The position numbers and the translations under genes were made by a program. A model generated the notes under the pieces. It ran no database searches. It worked only from the letters and a program-made list of their open reading frames with translations, and was not told the DNA's origin. Source: Nocardioides alpinus (GTDB lineage: Bacteria > Actinomycetota > Actinomycetes > Propionibacteriales > Nocardioidaceae). From it: a DNA stretch of 64,000 nucleotides. Of the stretch, positions 34,368 to 43,392 are shown one piece after another. Where the stretch lies: NCBI RefSeq assembly GCF_900112035.1, contig NZ_FOKC01000005.1, positions 248,001-312,000 of the forward strand. Reading direction: 5' to 3'. Each line of letters opens with the position of its first letter. Position 1 is the first letter of the stretch.

Positions 34368-36004
34368 CCGATCCGGAGGGCGAGTACCAGCGACTGGTCT
34401 CGGGTGACGCGGGCGTCATCGCCGCCGCGACCGAGGCGCTGCACAGCGCCCTGCTCGACGTCGACCGCGCGCAGGAGGACCTCGCCGGCTGTGGCGTACG
34501 CGACTGGTCCGGGCTCGGCGCCGACGCCTACGCCTCCCGCCTCGAGGTCCTGCGCACGGGCGTCGCGCGGGCCCACGTCGCACTCGGCGTGACGCACTCC
34601 GCCGTCGCAACCGCCGAGGACGCCTACACCTGGTGCGACGACACGGCCACCTACTTCATCCGCCACTGGCGCTCCCGCCCTGCCGGCCTGCCGCCCGTGG
34701 TCGAGGAGCTCTTCGCTCGGCTCGTCAACGGGCTGCTCCTCGCCACCGGGACGACGTACAACGCGCGCCTGGCCGGCGTGACCGCGGTGCTCACCGGCGA
34801 CGACGAGGACCTCGACGAGCTCAGCGACGAGGCCCGCGCATGGGTCGAGCAGGGGCTCGCGCGCAACCAGGAGTGGCTCGACGACTACGGCAGCACCCTC
34901 GGTCCGCGGATCCCGAGCATCGGCGCCTGGGGCGACGGACGCGGGCGGATCCCGCAGGGGTTGGGCTACGACCCCAGGACCGGGCTGCTCCTCCAGGGCT
35001 TCTACGACCAGGACGACGGCGACCCGTCGGTGATGGCGCTGATCGACGAGGTCACCGGCGAGAAGGTGGGCGAGGTGAAGCTGGGCGGCGTGACGCCCGG
35101 TGCCCTCGGCCAGGAGGACGTCGACCACGGAACACCCGGGCACGCCGGAGGGGTCACGGTCGACGGCGACACGGTCTACGTCACCGACAAGGGCAAGGTC
35201 TACACCTACTCCCTGTCGGACATGCGTGACTCCGGACCCGGCGCGACCGTCCAGCCGCAGTCGGTGCAGACCGTGGACAACGGCGGGTCCTACTCGGCGA
35301 TGAAGGACGGCCTGCTCTACCTCGGCACGTTCACCGAGAAGTCCGAGGGCACGCTGCACGTCTACCAGCCCGATGGCCGGGGTGGCTGGGTGGAGATGCC
35401 CGACCGTGCCGTCACCACGCCGCCGCGCTGCCAGGGCGTCATCGTGCGCAACGGCGAGTACGTCTTCAGCACGTCCTTCGGGCGCGACAACGAGAGCGCG
35501 CTCGTGGTGCAGGACCACGACGGGTCGCGGGAGTCCTACGCGTTCCCGAACATGTCCGAGGGCCTCGTGGAGGTGGACGGCAACGTGCTCGTCACCTACG
35601 AGTCCGGGGCGACGAAGTACGGCGGGGACGAGGACGACCTGTGGCCCACCCCGAACCTGACCAGCACGCCCCTGTCCGGTCTGGGGCTGTCCGGCGAGTT
35701 CTTCATCGGGCCGGAGTCGCTGGTGCTCGTCGCCGCCGAGCTCGAGGGCCCCGGGCGTCGGATGACCCGCACCTCCCATGACGTGGCGGCAGTACGCCTG
35801 TCCGCCGGCGATCTCGGCAAGGTCCCGCAGGCGCCCGACTTCGCCCAGGCCGTACGCCGGCTGGTCGCGAGCATCGGTGACGGCCTGCGCGCGAGCGGCA
35901 CGGCGGTCGGCCACGCCGCCGACAGCCTCCGCGCCACCGCTCGCGACGCAGCGCGCACCGACGACGCGGTCCACTCCGGCTTCGACCGGGCTCGCCTCGA
36001 CTGA
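34364..36004 (+). CDS. WXG100-like helical domain fused to a propeller-like domain
   Basis: A 546-residue acidic protein without a signal peptide. Residues about 10-105 form a predicted helical hairpin with DWSGLGADAYASRLEVL, the W-x-G turn typical of WXG100/ESX-type proteins, followed by more helices (to about 180). The central part (about 190-470) is a set of beta blades (GGVTVDGDTVYVTDKGKVYTY, KDGLLYLGTF, IVRNGEYVFSTSF, VEVDGNVLVTYES). The last ~60 residues are an Ala/Arg-rich helix. The architecture suggests an ESX/type VII-related secreted or surface-associated protein, but no secretion genes are in the window. Coupled to the preceding lipoprotein gene. Confidence 0.75.
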   Translation: MTDPEGEYQRLVSGDAGVIAAATEALHSALLDVDRAQEDLAGCGVRDWSGLGADAYASRLEVLRTGVARAHVALGVTHSAVATAEDAYTWCDDTATYFIRHWRSRPAGLPPVVEELFARLVNGLLLATGTTYNARLAGVTAVLTGDDEDLDELSDEARAWVEQGLARNQEWLDDYGSTLGPRIPSIGAWGDGRGRIPQGLGYDPRTGLLLQGFYDQDDGDPSVMALIDEVTGEKVGEVKLGGVTPGALGQEDVDHGTPGHAGGVTVDGDTVYVTDKGKVYTYSLSDMRDSGPGATVQPQSVQTVDNGGSYSAMKDGLLYLGTFTEKSEGTLHVYQPDGRGGWVEMPDRAVTTPPRCQGVIVRNGEYVFSTSFGRDNESALVVQDHDGSRESYAFPNMSEGLVEVDGNVLVTYESGATKYGGDEDDLWPTPNLTSTPLSGLGLSGEFFIGPESLVLVAAELEGPGRRMTRTSHDVAAVRLSAGDLGKVPQAPDFAQAVRRLVASIGDGLRASGTAVGHAADSLRATARDAARTDDAVHSGFDRARLD

Positions 36005-36025
36005 GACGTCCGGGGCCAAGCCCTC

Positions 36026-36856
36026 CTAGAACACCCCCGGCACGAACGACTGCTCGTGCATCGGCGTACGCACGTAGGGCACGTCGCGGACCTCCGGCAG
36101 CACGACCGGATCCGGCGCAACGTCCTCGTAGTCGAACTGTGAGAGCAGGTGCGTGATGCAGTTGAGCCGCGCCGCCCGCTTGTCGTCCGACGGCACGACG
36201 AACCAGGGAGCCTGCTTGATGTCGGTGTGCTGGAAGGTGGTGTCCTTCGCCATCGAGTAGCGGACGTAGTGCTCGCGCTCGGCGAGGTCCATGTCGGAGA
36301 GCTTCCACCGCTTGAGCGGCTCGGCGTTGCGGGCCTCGAAGCGCCGCTGCTGCTCCTCGGCGCTGACGGAGAACCAGTACTTCAGCACCACGGTCCCGGA
36401 CCGCACGAGCATCCGCTCGAACTCCGGGCAGCTGCGCAGGAACTCCTGGTGCTCGTCCTCGGTGCAGAAGCCCATCACCCACTCGACGTTGGACCGGTTG
36501 TACCAGCTGCGGTCGAACAGGACCATCTCGCCGGCGGCGGGAAGGTGCTCGACGTAGCGCTGGAAGTACCACTGGCTCCGCTCGCGGTCCGTCGGCTTGG
36601 GCAGCGCGACGATCCGCACGGTGCGCGGGCTGGTGCGCTCGGTGATCCGCTTGATCACGCCACCCTTGCCCGCGGACCCGCGGCCCTCGAAGATCACCAG
36701 GACCTTGAGGCCCTGCGACTGCACCCAGTACTGCAGCAGCACCAGCTGCTCCTGCAGGCGCTCCATCTCGGCGTCGTACGCCGACGCCCGCAGGCGGCCC
36801 TTGCTCGTGTAGCGGTCGTCGTCGGTGCGGTCGGGACTGTCCGGGGCGTCGCCCAT
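36026..36856 (-). CDS. ppk2: Polyphosphate kinase 2 family protein
   Basis: A 276-residue cytoplasmic enzyme. Walker A EGRGSAGKGG (57-66), Walker B MVLFDRSWYNRS (111-122) and the lid segment around FEARNAEPLKRWKLSDMD are diagnostic for PPK2, which moves phosphate between polyphosphate and nucleotides. Length and the single-domain form fit class I PPK2, favouring ADP or GDP as acceptor; direction cannot be judged. ATG 36856 has an AGGAGG site, so a longer reading is rejected. Convergent with the WXG-like gene. Confidence 0.95.
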   Translation of the reverse strand: MGDAPDSPDRTDDDRYTSKGRLRASAYDAEMERLQEQLVLLQYWVQSQGLKVLVIFEGRGSAGKGGVIKRITERTSPRTVRIVALPKPTDRERSQWYFQRYVEHLPAAGEMVLFDRSWYNRSNVEWVMGFCTEDEHQEFLRSCPEFERMLVRSGTVVLKYWFSVSAEEQQRRFEARNAEPLKRWKLSDMDLAEREHYVRYSMAKDTTFQHTDIKQAPWFVVPSDDKRAARLNCITHLLSQFDYEDVAPDPVVLPEVRDVPYVRTPMHEQSFVPGVF

Positions 36857-36917
36857 GTCGTGCCTCCTGGAGTCGGCGCGCCCATCGTGATCCCAGGAGG
36901 CGTGTCCCTGCAAGCGA

Positions 36918-36960
36918 CGAAGGACCGTCCGACCCCATGACGGCGTCGGACGGTCCTTCG
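36918..36960 (-). terminator. Perfect 16-bp hairpin between the channel-like gene and ppk2
   Basis: Arms 36918-36933 and 36945-36960 are exact complements with an 11-base loop, 20 bases beyond the stop of the gene at 36980. It should stop readthrough into ppk2. Confidence 0.75.
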
Positions 36961-36979
36961 GCGGGTGGTGCAGGTCGTG

Positions 36980-37828
36980 TCAGCGGTGCGGCGGCGCCGG
37001 GGGCGGCATGTGCTGGGTCGCCTCCGGGTCGTACGCCCGGTCGGTCGTCGTCCCGGCGGTGGCGCCGGAGTAGCCGGCCCCGGTCGTGGAGTAGCCCGTC
37101 GCTCTGTCGTGACTGCTCATCTCGGCCTGGGCACGTTCCTTGCCGAGCTGCGCGTCCTGCTTGGCCTGGCTGGCCGCCTGGGACCCCTTGTCGCGCGCCT
37201 GCCGGAGCAGGTCGGCCGCCAGGTCGCGACCACCGAGACCGAAGGCGAGGGCGAGCCCGAGAGCAAGCGCGAACATGATGGCGGTGAAGGCGATCCGCAC
37301 GATCTCCGGGGCGATCTGCAGCTGCTCGAGGATCATGAAGAAGGCGATCGTCATGATGACGGCGGGGGCGACGGCGCCGACGATCTTGCCGGTGGGGGTG
37401 TCGCCCATGAAGCGGACGACCGCGGCTGCGACCGCGCCGGAGACCAGCGCTGCGACGACGAAGATGAGGATCGCCACGATCACGTTGGGCAGGTAGGCCA
37501 GCACGTCGTTCATGAAGCTCGTGGCCGCGGGGATGCCCAGCGCGCCGATGGCGGCCGTGATGAAGAAGATGAAGATGAACCAGAAGACGATGCGCGAGAT
37601 GCCGTTGGCGGGCGAGGCACCCGGAAGCACCGCGTCGACGTACCTGCGAGCCGAGCTCTCATGGAGCCGGCGGTCGATGTGGGCCTTCTCGAGAAGCTTG
37701 CCGACCAGACCGGCGACGACTTTCGAGATGAGGTAGCCGACCAGCAGGATGAGCAGGAAGCCCACCAGGTGGGGCAGGAAGTCGAAGATCCCGTCCGTCG
37801 TGTTCTGGAAGCTTTCGCCGATGTCCAT
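36980..37828 (-). CDS. Mechanosensitive-channel-like TM-helix repeat protein (CmpX-like)
   Basis: A 282-residue membrane protein with about five helices (near 20-40, 78-100, 108-135, 150-172, 180-205). The conserved TM_helix repeat pattern appears as LPHLVGFLLILLVGYLISKVVAG and again as LPNVIVAILIFVVAALVSGAV, each with a following basic loop. The C-terminal ~75 residues are a charged Gln/Ala helix and a Gly/Thr/Pro-rich tail without structure. Relatives are CmpX-like membrane proteins near mechanosensitive channels. ATG 37828 has an AGGA site; longer readings are rejected. Confidence 0.85.
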   Translation of the reverse strand: MDIGESFQNTTDGIFDFLPHLVGFLLILLVGYLISKVVAGLVGKLLEKAHIDRRLHESSARRYVDAVLPGASPANGISRIVFWFIFIFFITAAIGALGIPAATSFMNDVLAYLPNVIVAILIFVVAALVSGAVAAAVVRFMGDTPTGKIVGAVAPAVIMTIAFFMILEQLQIAPEIVRIAFTAIMFALALGLALAFGLGGRDLAADLLRQARDKGSQAASQAKQDAQLGKERAQAEMSSHDRATGYSTTGAGYSGATAGTTTDRAYDPEATQHMPPPAPPHR

Positions 37829-38018
37829 GGGAGTGTCCTTTCGTTCGGTTACTCCCGACTCTGACCCCCTACTTTGGTCGCAGAACACACCCCAGGGGTG
37901 CGGATAGTTCGTGGGAAATCGGGTAGGTAGAAGCCTCCTCGGGAGGTGGCCGCGAGCCTCGGTTCTTGGCTACGATCTCACCCGTTCGAGCGCGGCAGAT
38001 GCGTCCTGGGAGGGAACG

Positions 38019-38711
38019 ATGAGCGGCGTGGTGCACCGGATGGGCGTCTTCAAGGAGCTTGCCCAGGCACTGGGCGAGACCCCCGACGAGGAGCAGAAGG
38101 TCACGCTGGCCGTGCATGCTGCCACGTCCCTGGTGGAGCTCTGCTGCCATGCCGGCTTCACCGTCAACGACCAGGGCGGGTTGTCCACCCGGGCGAGCAG
38201 TGACGACGTGGTCCGACGCGCCAACGAGCTCCAGCAGGAGCTCGGTGAAGGTCCCTGCCTCGACGTGATGCGAGAGCTGGACACCGTGGTCGCACCGGAC
38301 CTCGCCGCCGACCGGCGCTGGCCGGTGTGGGCCCCGCGGGTGCACGACGACCTCAAGGTCGGTTCGATGATCTCGGTGCTCGTCTACACCGGGACCCAGT
38401 CCTACGGGGCGCTGAGCATGTACGCCCACCGTGGCGGACGGTTCGATGCCGACGACGTCGCGATCGCACAGACCTTGGCCGTCCAGCTCGCCGCGGTCCT
38501 CACGACGAGCCGCGAGATCGACCAGCTCGGCATGGCGCTGCACAGCCGGACGATCATCGGCCAGGCGACCGGTCTCGTCATGGGGCGGTTCGGCGTCGAC
38601 GCCAGCCAGGCCTTCGACTACCTGCGCCGCGTGTCCTCGCACTCCAACCAGAAGCTCGTCGAGGTCGCCCGCACGGTCGTGTCCACCGGCGATCTGCCTG
38701 ACCTCGTCTGA
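38019..38711 (+). CDS. GAF-ANTAR regulator (second)
   Basis: A 230-residue protein, paralogous to 30336-31028 along its whole length (RANELQ, GEGPC, VGSMIS-LVY, FDADDVAIAQ, GMAL, AFDYLRRVSSH). GAF about 20-160, ANTAR about 165-225. ATG 38019 has a GGGAGGG site. GGGTAG at 37921-37926 upstream looks like the -10 of a SigB/SigF-type promoter, but a matching -35 is weak. Probably senses a small ligand or redox state and modulates termination in target mRNAs. Confidence 0.92.
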   Translation: MSGVVHRMGVFKELAQALGETPDEEQKVTLAVHAATSLVELCCHAGFTVNDQGGLSTRASSDDVVRRANELQQELGEGPCLDVMRELDTVVAPDLAADRRWPVWAPRVHDDLKVGSMISVLVYTGTQSYGALSMYAHRGGRFDADDVAIAQTLAVQLAAVLTTSREIDQLGMALHSRTIIGQATGLVMGRFGVDASQAFDYLRRVSSHSNQKLVEVARTVVSTGDLPDLV

Positions 38712-38764
38712 ACGGCCGTCAGGTCCCCGAGCGCCCCACCCAGCCTCCTGCAACACTCCCTCCC

Positions 38765-39757
38765 ATGCAGCAGCGAACTCTTGGACGTACGAACCGGCCG
38801 GTCTCCGTCGTGGGCCTCGGCACCTGGCAGCTCGGCGCGGACTGGGGTGAGGTCACCGAGAGCGACGCGCGCGAGGTGCTGGAGGCCTCGGCCGAGGCCG
38901 GCGTGACGTTCTACGACACCGCGGACGTCTACGGCGACGGTCGCAGCGAGCAGCTCGTCGGCGCCTTCGTCGCCGCACACCCCGACGCCGGCTTCACCGT
39001 CGCGACCAAGATGGGTCGCCGCGAGGAGCAGGTGCCGGCCAACTACGTCGAGGCCAACTTCCGCGCCTGGCTCGACCGCTCGCGCCGCAACCTCGGCGTC
39101 GACACCATCGACCTCGTCCAACTGCACTGCCCGCCCAGCGCGGTCATCGACGACGACGCGACCTACGACGTCCTCGACCGGCTCGTCGAGGAGCAGGTCA
39201 TCGCGGCCTACGGCGTCAGCGTCGAGACCGCCGACCAGGCGCTCAGCGCCATCGCTCGTCCCCACGTGGCGAGCATCCAGATCATCCTCAACGCCTTCCG
39301 GATGAAACCGCTCGACGCGGTGCTTCCCGCCGCCGAGGCCGCCGGGGTCGGCATCATCGCCCGCGTGCCGCTCGCCTCCGGCCTGCTGTCGGGCAAGTAC
39401 GACCTCGACACCACGTTCGCCGCCGACGACCACCGCACCTACAACCGCGACGGCAGCGCCTTCGACGTCGGCGAGACCTTCTCCGGCGTCGACTACGCCA
39501 CCGGGGTGGAGGCGGCGCAGGAGTTCACCCAGCTCGTCAAGGACAGCGGGCTCGACGTCACTCCGGCCCAGGCAGCCATCGCGTGGGCGTGGCAGCTCGC
39601 CGGCGTCTCGACCGTCATCCCCGGCGCCCGCAACGTCGCGCAAGCGCAGTCGAACGCGGCCGCCGGTGACGTCGTACAGCTGCCGCCGCCGTTGCTCACC
39701 GCGGTCGCCGACCTCTACGACCGGAAGATCCGCGCGCAGGTGCACGACCGCTGGTGA
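38765..39757 (+). CDS. Aldo/keto reductase
   Basis: A 330-residue NADPH-dependent TIM-barrel reductase with the full catalytic tetrad Asp51, Tyr56, Lys82 and His121 (FYDTADVYGDG, VATKMG, VQLHCPP). Cofactor-binding features include the late segment TVIPGARNVAQAQSN, which contacts the 2'-phosphate of NADPH. The family reduces aldehydes and ketones; substrate unknown. No ribosome-binding site is obvious ahead of ATG 38765. The gene stands between two regulators in the same direction. Confidence 0.94.
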   Translation: MQQRTLGRTNRPVSVVGLGTWQLGADWGEVTESDAREVLEASAEAGVTFYDTADVYGDGRSEQLVGAFVAAHPDAGFTVATKMGRREEQVPANYVEANFRAWLDRSRRNLGVDTIDLVQLHCPPSAVIDDDATYDVLDRLVEEQVIAAYGVSVETADQALSAIARPHVASIQIILNAFRMKPLDAVLPAAEAAGVGIIARVPLASGLLSGKYDLDTTFAADDHRTYNRDGSAFDVGETFSGVDYATGVEAAQEFTQLVKDSGLDVTPAQAAIAWAWQLAGVSTVIPGARNVAQAQSNAAAGDVVQLPPPLLTAVADLYDRKIRAQVHDRW

Positions 39758-39837
39758 CCCGGCCACCGCTGCCGCAGTGTGGCAAACGGTGGACCTCTCG
39801 TTGAGCTCCGTTGCGCGAGCCGTGCCCGACCGATCCC

Positions 39838-39843
39838 TACGGT
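39838..39843 (+). promoter_or_regulatory. -10 element TACGGT of the orphan response regulator
   Basis: TACGGT ends 6 bases before ATG 39850, predicting a leaderless mRNA and favouring this ATG over an upstream extension. Confidence 0.4.
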
Positions 39844-39849
39844 GGACGG

Positions 39850-40527
39850 ATGCACGTGCTGGTGGTCGAGGACGACGCCGACGTCGCTGCTCCACTGGCC
39901 CACTTCTTCACCGCCAGGGGCTACGACGCCGCGGTCGTCGCGCACGGCCGGGAGGCCCTCGCCCACGTCGAGCGGACCGTCACCGATCTGGTGCTCCTCG
40001 ACCTGACCCTGCCCGACATGGACGGCCTTGATGTCTGCGGCGCCATGCGCGGCCACGGCTTCGACGGCGGCGTGATCATCCTCAGCGCCCGCAGCCAGGA
40101 GATGGACGTGGTGGCCGGCCTCGACGCCGGCGCCGACGACTACCTCGCCAAGCCGTGCTCCATCGCCGAGCTCCAGGCCCGGGTGGGGTCGGTGCTGCGC
40201 CGCATCGAGCGCTCCTACGTCCTGCCCCGCCCCCGCCGCTCGGTCGAGAACTTCCTCGAGGTGCGTGACCACGAGGTCGCCTACCGCGGCGTGCAGATCG
40301 CGACCAGCGGCCGGGAGTACGACGTCCTGGCGATCCTCCTCGCCCACCGCGACCGGGTCGTGACCCACGACGCCCTCATGGACGAGGTCTGGGGCAGCGA
40401 CTGGTCCGGATCCCCGATGGTCCTCTCCAGCGCGATCGGCCGGATCCGTGAGCGGCTCGCGGCGGCGGGCGCCCCCGACCGGATCGTCAACGTGCGCGGC
40501 ATCGGCTTCCGGCTCACCTCCTCCTGA
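39850..40527 (+). CDS. Orphan OmpR/PhoB-family response regulator
   Basis: A 225-residue regulator. Receiver: acidic pair in VVEDDAD (Asp8, Asp9), phospho-acceptor Asp51 in LLDLTLPDMDGLD, Ser79 and Lys101 (DDYLAKPCS). C-terminal winged helix from about 135 (TSGREYDVLAILLAH, then ALMDEVWG, LSSAIGRIRERL, NVRGIGFRL). No sensor kinase gene is adjacent, so the partner must lie elsewhere. The next gene is 54 bases downstream in the same direction. Confidence 0.94.
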   Translation: MHVLVVEDDADVAAPLAHFFTARGYDAAVVAHGREALAHVERTVTDLVLLDLTLPDMDGLDVCGAMRGHGFDGGVIILSARSQEMDVVAGLDAGADDYLAKPCSIAELQARVGSVLRRIERSYVLPRPRRSVENFLEVRDHEVAYRGVQIATSGREYDVLAILLAHRDRVVTHDALMDEVWGSDWSGSPMVLSSAIGRIRERLAAAGAPDRIVNVRGIGFRLTSS

Positions 40528-40581
40528 CGGCCTACTCTTCGCAGGACGCTGCCGGCGGTGGCGGCGAGCGGAAGGACGCCG

Positions 40582-42879
40582 ATGGCCACGGACGTGCTGG
40601 ACGAACAACCCCCTCGGTTCTCGCTCGAGCACCTCCGCCGCGTCGCTGCGGACCACTGGGGAGTCGAGTCCGACGACGTCGTCGGACTCTCCAGCGAGCG
40701 CGACCTCAACGCCCGCATCGGCGCCGGCCACGTCCTCAAGGTCTCCAACCCGGCGGAGTCGCGCGCGCTGGTCGACCTCGAGGTCGCGGCGATGCGCCAC
40801 GTGGCGGCCACCGACCCCGACCTGCCGATCCCCGACGTCGTTCGCCTCCTCGACGGGACTGACGTGGCAGTGGTGCCGGACGAGGGCGGACGCCCGTGCC
40901 TCGTCCGCCTGATCACCACGGTGCCCGGGGCGCCGCTCGAAGGAGACGTGGTCACCGAGGACCTCGCCGAGCAGGTGGGTGCCGCGACGGCCCGGATCGC
41001 CCACGCACTGCGGGGTTTCTTCCACCCGGCGGCCGGGAGCCGGGTCCTCGACTGGGACGTACGCGCCCTGCCGCGCGTCGCGGCGAAGGCCCAGCAGGCC
41101 GGTGTCCTGCCCGAGGGGGATCCGTTGCGCGACGTCGTCGCGCGGGTCGCGACCAGCCTGGCTGCCCTGCCGCGGCTGCCCAGCGGGGTCCACCACGCCG
41201 ACGTGACCCTCACCAACCTGCTGGCGACGAACGGCCGGATCACGGGGGTCATCGACTTCGGCGACCTGCACCACACCGCCGACGTGGTCGACCTCGCGAT
41301 CGCGCTGACCGCGGTCGTGCGCAACACCAGCGACACCCAGGTCTGCTCCCTGTGGGAGCTCGCCGGCGCCGTCCTCCGCGGCTACCAGCGCCACCGCCGG
41401 CTCACGTGGGACGAGGTGGAGGTGCTCGGCGACCTGGTGCTGTCGCGGCTCGCGCTCAGCTCGATCATCTCGCGCGGTCGCGCCGCTGCACACCCCGACA
41501 ACACGGCGTACATCACGCAGTACGACGACTCCAACGCCCGTACGACGCACGCGCTGGCGCAGCTCTCGCCCGGTGAGCTCGCCCGGCGGTTCCACCGCCT
41601 CGCCGGGACCGCCACCGCGAGCGCCGACGCGGCCGCGCTGGGGGAGCGGCGCGACGCCGTCATGGGCGGCCCGGTGGCACCGCTGTTCTACGACCAGCCG
41701 CTGCACCTCGTCAGCGGTGAGGGCGCGTGGCTCACCGACGCGTCGGGCCGTCGCTTCCTCGACGCCTACAACAACGTCGCCGTCGTCGGCCACGCCGACC
41801 CGACCGTCGTGTCCCGGGTCGGTCGCCAGCTCGGACGGCTCAACACCCACTCGCGCTACCTCCACCCGGAGGTCGTCGAGCTCGCCGAGCGGCTGGTGGC
41901 GACGATGCCGGCCGGGCTCGACACCGTCCTGTTCACCACGTCGGGCACCGAGGCCAACGAGCTCGCCTGGCGGCTGGCCACCGAGGTCACCGGCGGGTCG
42001 GGAGCGCTCATCGTCGAGCACTCCTACCACGGCTCGACGCGGTGGATGGCCGACCTCAGCTCCAACGAGTGGCCACCGGGACACCGTCCCGATGCCGTCG
42101 GCCTCTTCCGCGCGCCGCGCGCACACGGGGACCTCGGGCTGCAGGCCACCACGGACCTGGTGCGTGCTGCGGCAGGCGACGTCGCGACCCGCGGACACCG
42201 CCCCGCCCTGCTCCTGGCCGACTCCGGGTTCACCAGCGAGGGCGTGCACGACGCGCCGCCGTCCTACTTCGAGGGCCTGCGGGCGGGGGCCCACGCCGAG
42301 GGTGCGCTCTACCTCGCCGACGAGGTGCAGATCGGCTACGGCCGGACCGGTCCCGGGCTCTGGCGCTTCGCGCAGTCGGGCGTGGTGCCCGACCTCGTCA
42401 CGCTCGGCAAGCCCATGGGAGCGGGCTATCCCATCGGTGCGGTGATCACGCGGCGCGACATCGTCGACCGGTTCGCCTCGCGCTACGAGTACTTCTCGAC
42501 GTTCGCTGCCACCCCGGCCGCGGCCGCGGCCGGCAACGCCGTGCTGGACGTCCTCGAGGACCGAGGACTGCCGGAGCGCGCGCTCGTCACCGGTGCCCAC
42601 CTCGGGGAGAGGCTTCGTGACCTCGCCGCGTCGACCGACCTGCTCGGGGAGGCGCGCGTCATGGGGCTCGTCGCGGGAGTCGACGTCACCGCCCCGCGCC
42701 CGACGGCGCAGCGCCTGCTGCAGCGCCTCGTCGCCCGCGGTGCACTCGCCGGCCTGACCGGGCCGCGCGGCGACGTGCTGAAGGTGCGACCGCCGCTGGT
42801 CTGGGACCACTCGCACGTCGACCACTTCGTCGGCTGCCTGGCCGCCGCCGTAGACGACGTACGACGCCGTGCGGGATGA
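40582..42879 (+). CDS. Phosphotransferase-aminotransferase fusion (kinase plus phospho-lyase)
   Basis: A 765-residue two-enzyme protein. Residues about 15-345 are an APH/hydroxylysine-kinase-type phosphotransferase: catalytic loop GVHHADVTLTNLL (Asp207, Asn212) and metal motif VIDFGD (Asp225). Residues about 365-760 are a class III PLP enzyme: TTSGTEANELA binds phosphate, LADEVQIGYGRTG holds the PLP-ring Asp, and Lys610 in TLGKPMGAGYP forms the Schiff base. Human counterparts are separate proteins, AGPHD1 (hydroxylysine kinase) and AGXT2L1/2 (phosphoethanolamine and phosphohydroxylysine lyases). The fusion predicts phosphorylation of an amino alcohol followed by elimination of phosphate and ammonia. 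Start ATG 40582 has GGAAGGA. Confidence 0.92.
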   Translation: MATDVLDEQPPRFSLEHLRRVAADHWGVESDDVVGLSSERDLNARIGAGHVLKVSNPAESRALVDLEVAAMRHVAATDPDLPIPDVVRLLDGTDVAVVPDEGGRPCLVRLITTVPGAPLEGDVVTEDLAEQVGAATARIAHALRGFFHPAAGSRVLDWDVRALPRVAAKAQQAGVLPEGDPLRDVVARVATSLAALPRLPSGVHHADVTLTNLLATNGRITGVIDFGDLHHTADVVDLAIALTAVVRNTSDTQVCSLWELAGAVLRGYQRHRRLTWDEVEVLGDLVLSRLALSSIISRGRAAAHPDNTAYITQYDDSNARTTHALAQLSPGELARRFHRLAGTATASADAAALGERRDAVMGGPVAPLFYDQPLHLVSGEGAWLTDASGRRFLDAYNNVAVVGHADPTVVSRVGRQLGRLNTHSRYLHPEVVELAERLVATMPAGLDTVLFTTSGTEANELAWRLATEVTGGSGALIVEHSYHGSTRWMADLSSNEWPPGHRPDAVGLFRAPRAHGDLGLQATTDLVRAAAGDVATRGHRPALLLADSGFTSEGVHDAPPSYFEGLRAGAHAEGALYLADEVQIGYGRTGPGLWRFAQSGVVPDLVTLGKPMGAGYPIGAVITRRDIVDRFASRYEYFSTFAATPAAAAAGNAVLDVLEDRGLPERALVTGAHLGERLRDLAASTDLLGEARVMGLVAGVDVTAPRPTAQRLLQRLVARGALAGLTGPRGDVLKVRPPLVWDHSHVDHFVGCLAAAVDDVRRRAG

Positions 42880-42902
42880 CCGCACCCGTTCGGGCGCAGG
42901 GC

Positions 42903-42908
42903 TAGCCT
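42903..42908 (+). promoter_or_regulatory. -10 element TAGCCT of the leaderless PPOX gene
   Basis: TAGCCT ends 7 bases before ATG 42916 and no Shine-Dalgarno sequence follows. Confidence 0.45.
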
Positions 42909-42915
42909 CGACGTC

Positions 42916-43386
42916 ATGTCTCCCCAGATCGCGACCAACACCGACGTCGGCCTCGAGCAGCTGCTGGACTTCGTACGCACCCGCCACCACATGGTGCTGA
43001 TCACCCGCCGTGCCGACGGCTCGCCGCAGTCGTCGCCGGTGACGGGCGGGGTCGACGACAGCGGCCGGATCGTCATCGCCACCTACCCGCAGCGGGCCAA
43101 GACGAGGAACGCCCGCAAGCGCCCGGATGTCTCGGTGCTCGTGCTCTCCGAGGAGTGGGACGACGCGTGGGTCCAGGTGGACGGGACGTGCGAGGTGCTC
43201 GACGCGGTCGACGGACCCGAGGCCCTCGACGGCTTCGTGGAGTACTTCCGCAACATCGCGGGCGAGCACTCCGACTGGGACGAGTACCGCGCGGCCATGG
43301 TGAAGCAGGACAAGTCGCTCCTGCGGATCACGCCGACCCGCTGGGGTCCTGTCGCGACCGGCGGCTTCCCGCCGCAGGACTCCTGA
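42916..43386 (+). CDS. PPOX-class F420-dependent oxidoreductase
   Basis: A 156-residue split-barrel flavin/F420-binding protein. HHMVLITRRADGSPQSSPVTGGVDDSGRI, TYPQRAKTRNARKRPDVSVLV and VQVDGTCEVLDA are the typical beta-strand core and the KxRN-type cofactor region. Members reduce quinones, biliverdin or other compounds with F420H2. The C-terminal TPTRWGP motif is standard. Single-gene unit with its own likely leaderless promoter; convergent with the ANTAR gene at 43393. Confidence 0.9.
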   Translation: MSPQIATNTDVGLEQLLDFVRTRHHMVLITRRADGSPQSSPVTGGVDDSGRIVIATYPQRAKTRNARKRPDVSVLVLSEEWDDAWVQVDGTCEVLDAVDGPEALDGFVEYFRNIAGEHSDWDEYRAAMVKQDKSLLRITPTRWGPVATGGFPPQDS

Positions 43387-43392
43387 GACCGG

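Noticed and set aside
33923..36019. A 698-residue minus-strand frame opposite the lipoprotein and WXG-like genes
   Set aside because: Antisense to two genes with clear lipobox and WXG features and a 4-base translational overlap; composition is that of a shadow.
39715..43269. A 1184-residue open frame on the minus strand
   Set aside because: It runs antisense through the response regulator, the kinase-phospholyase fusion and the PPOX gene. Those three have intact family motifs; the antisense product is low-complexity, rich in Arg, Val, Gly and Asp, as expected from high-GC shadows.
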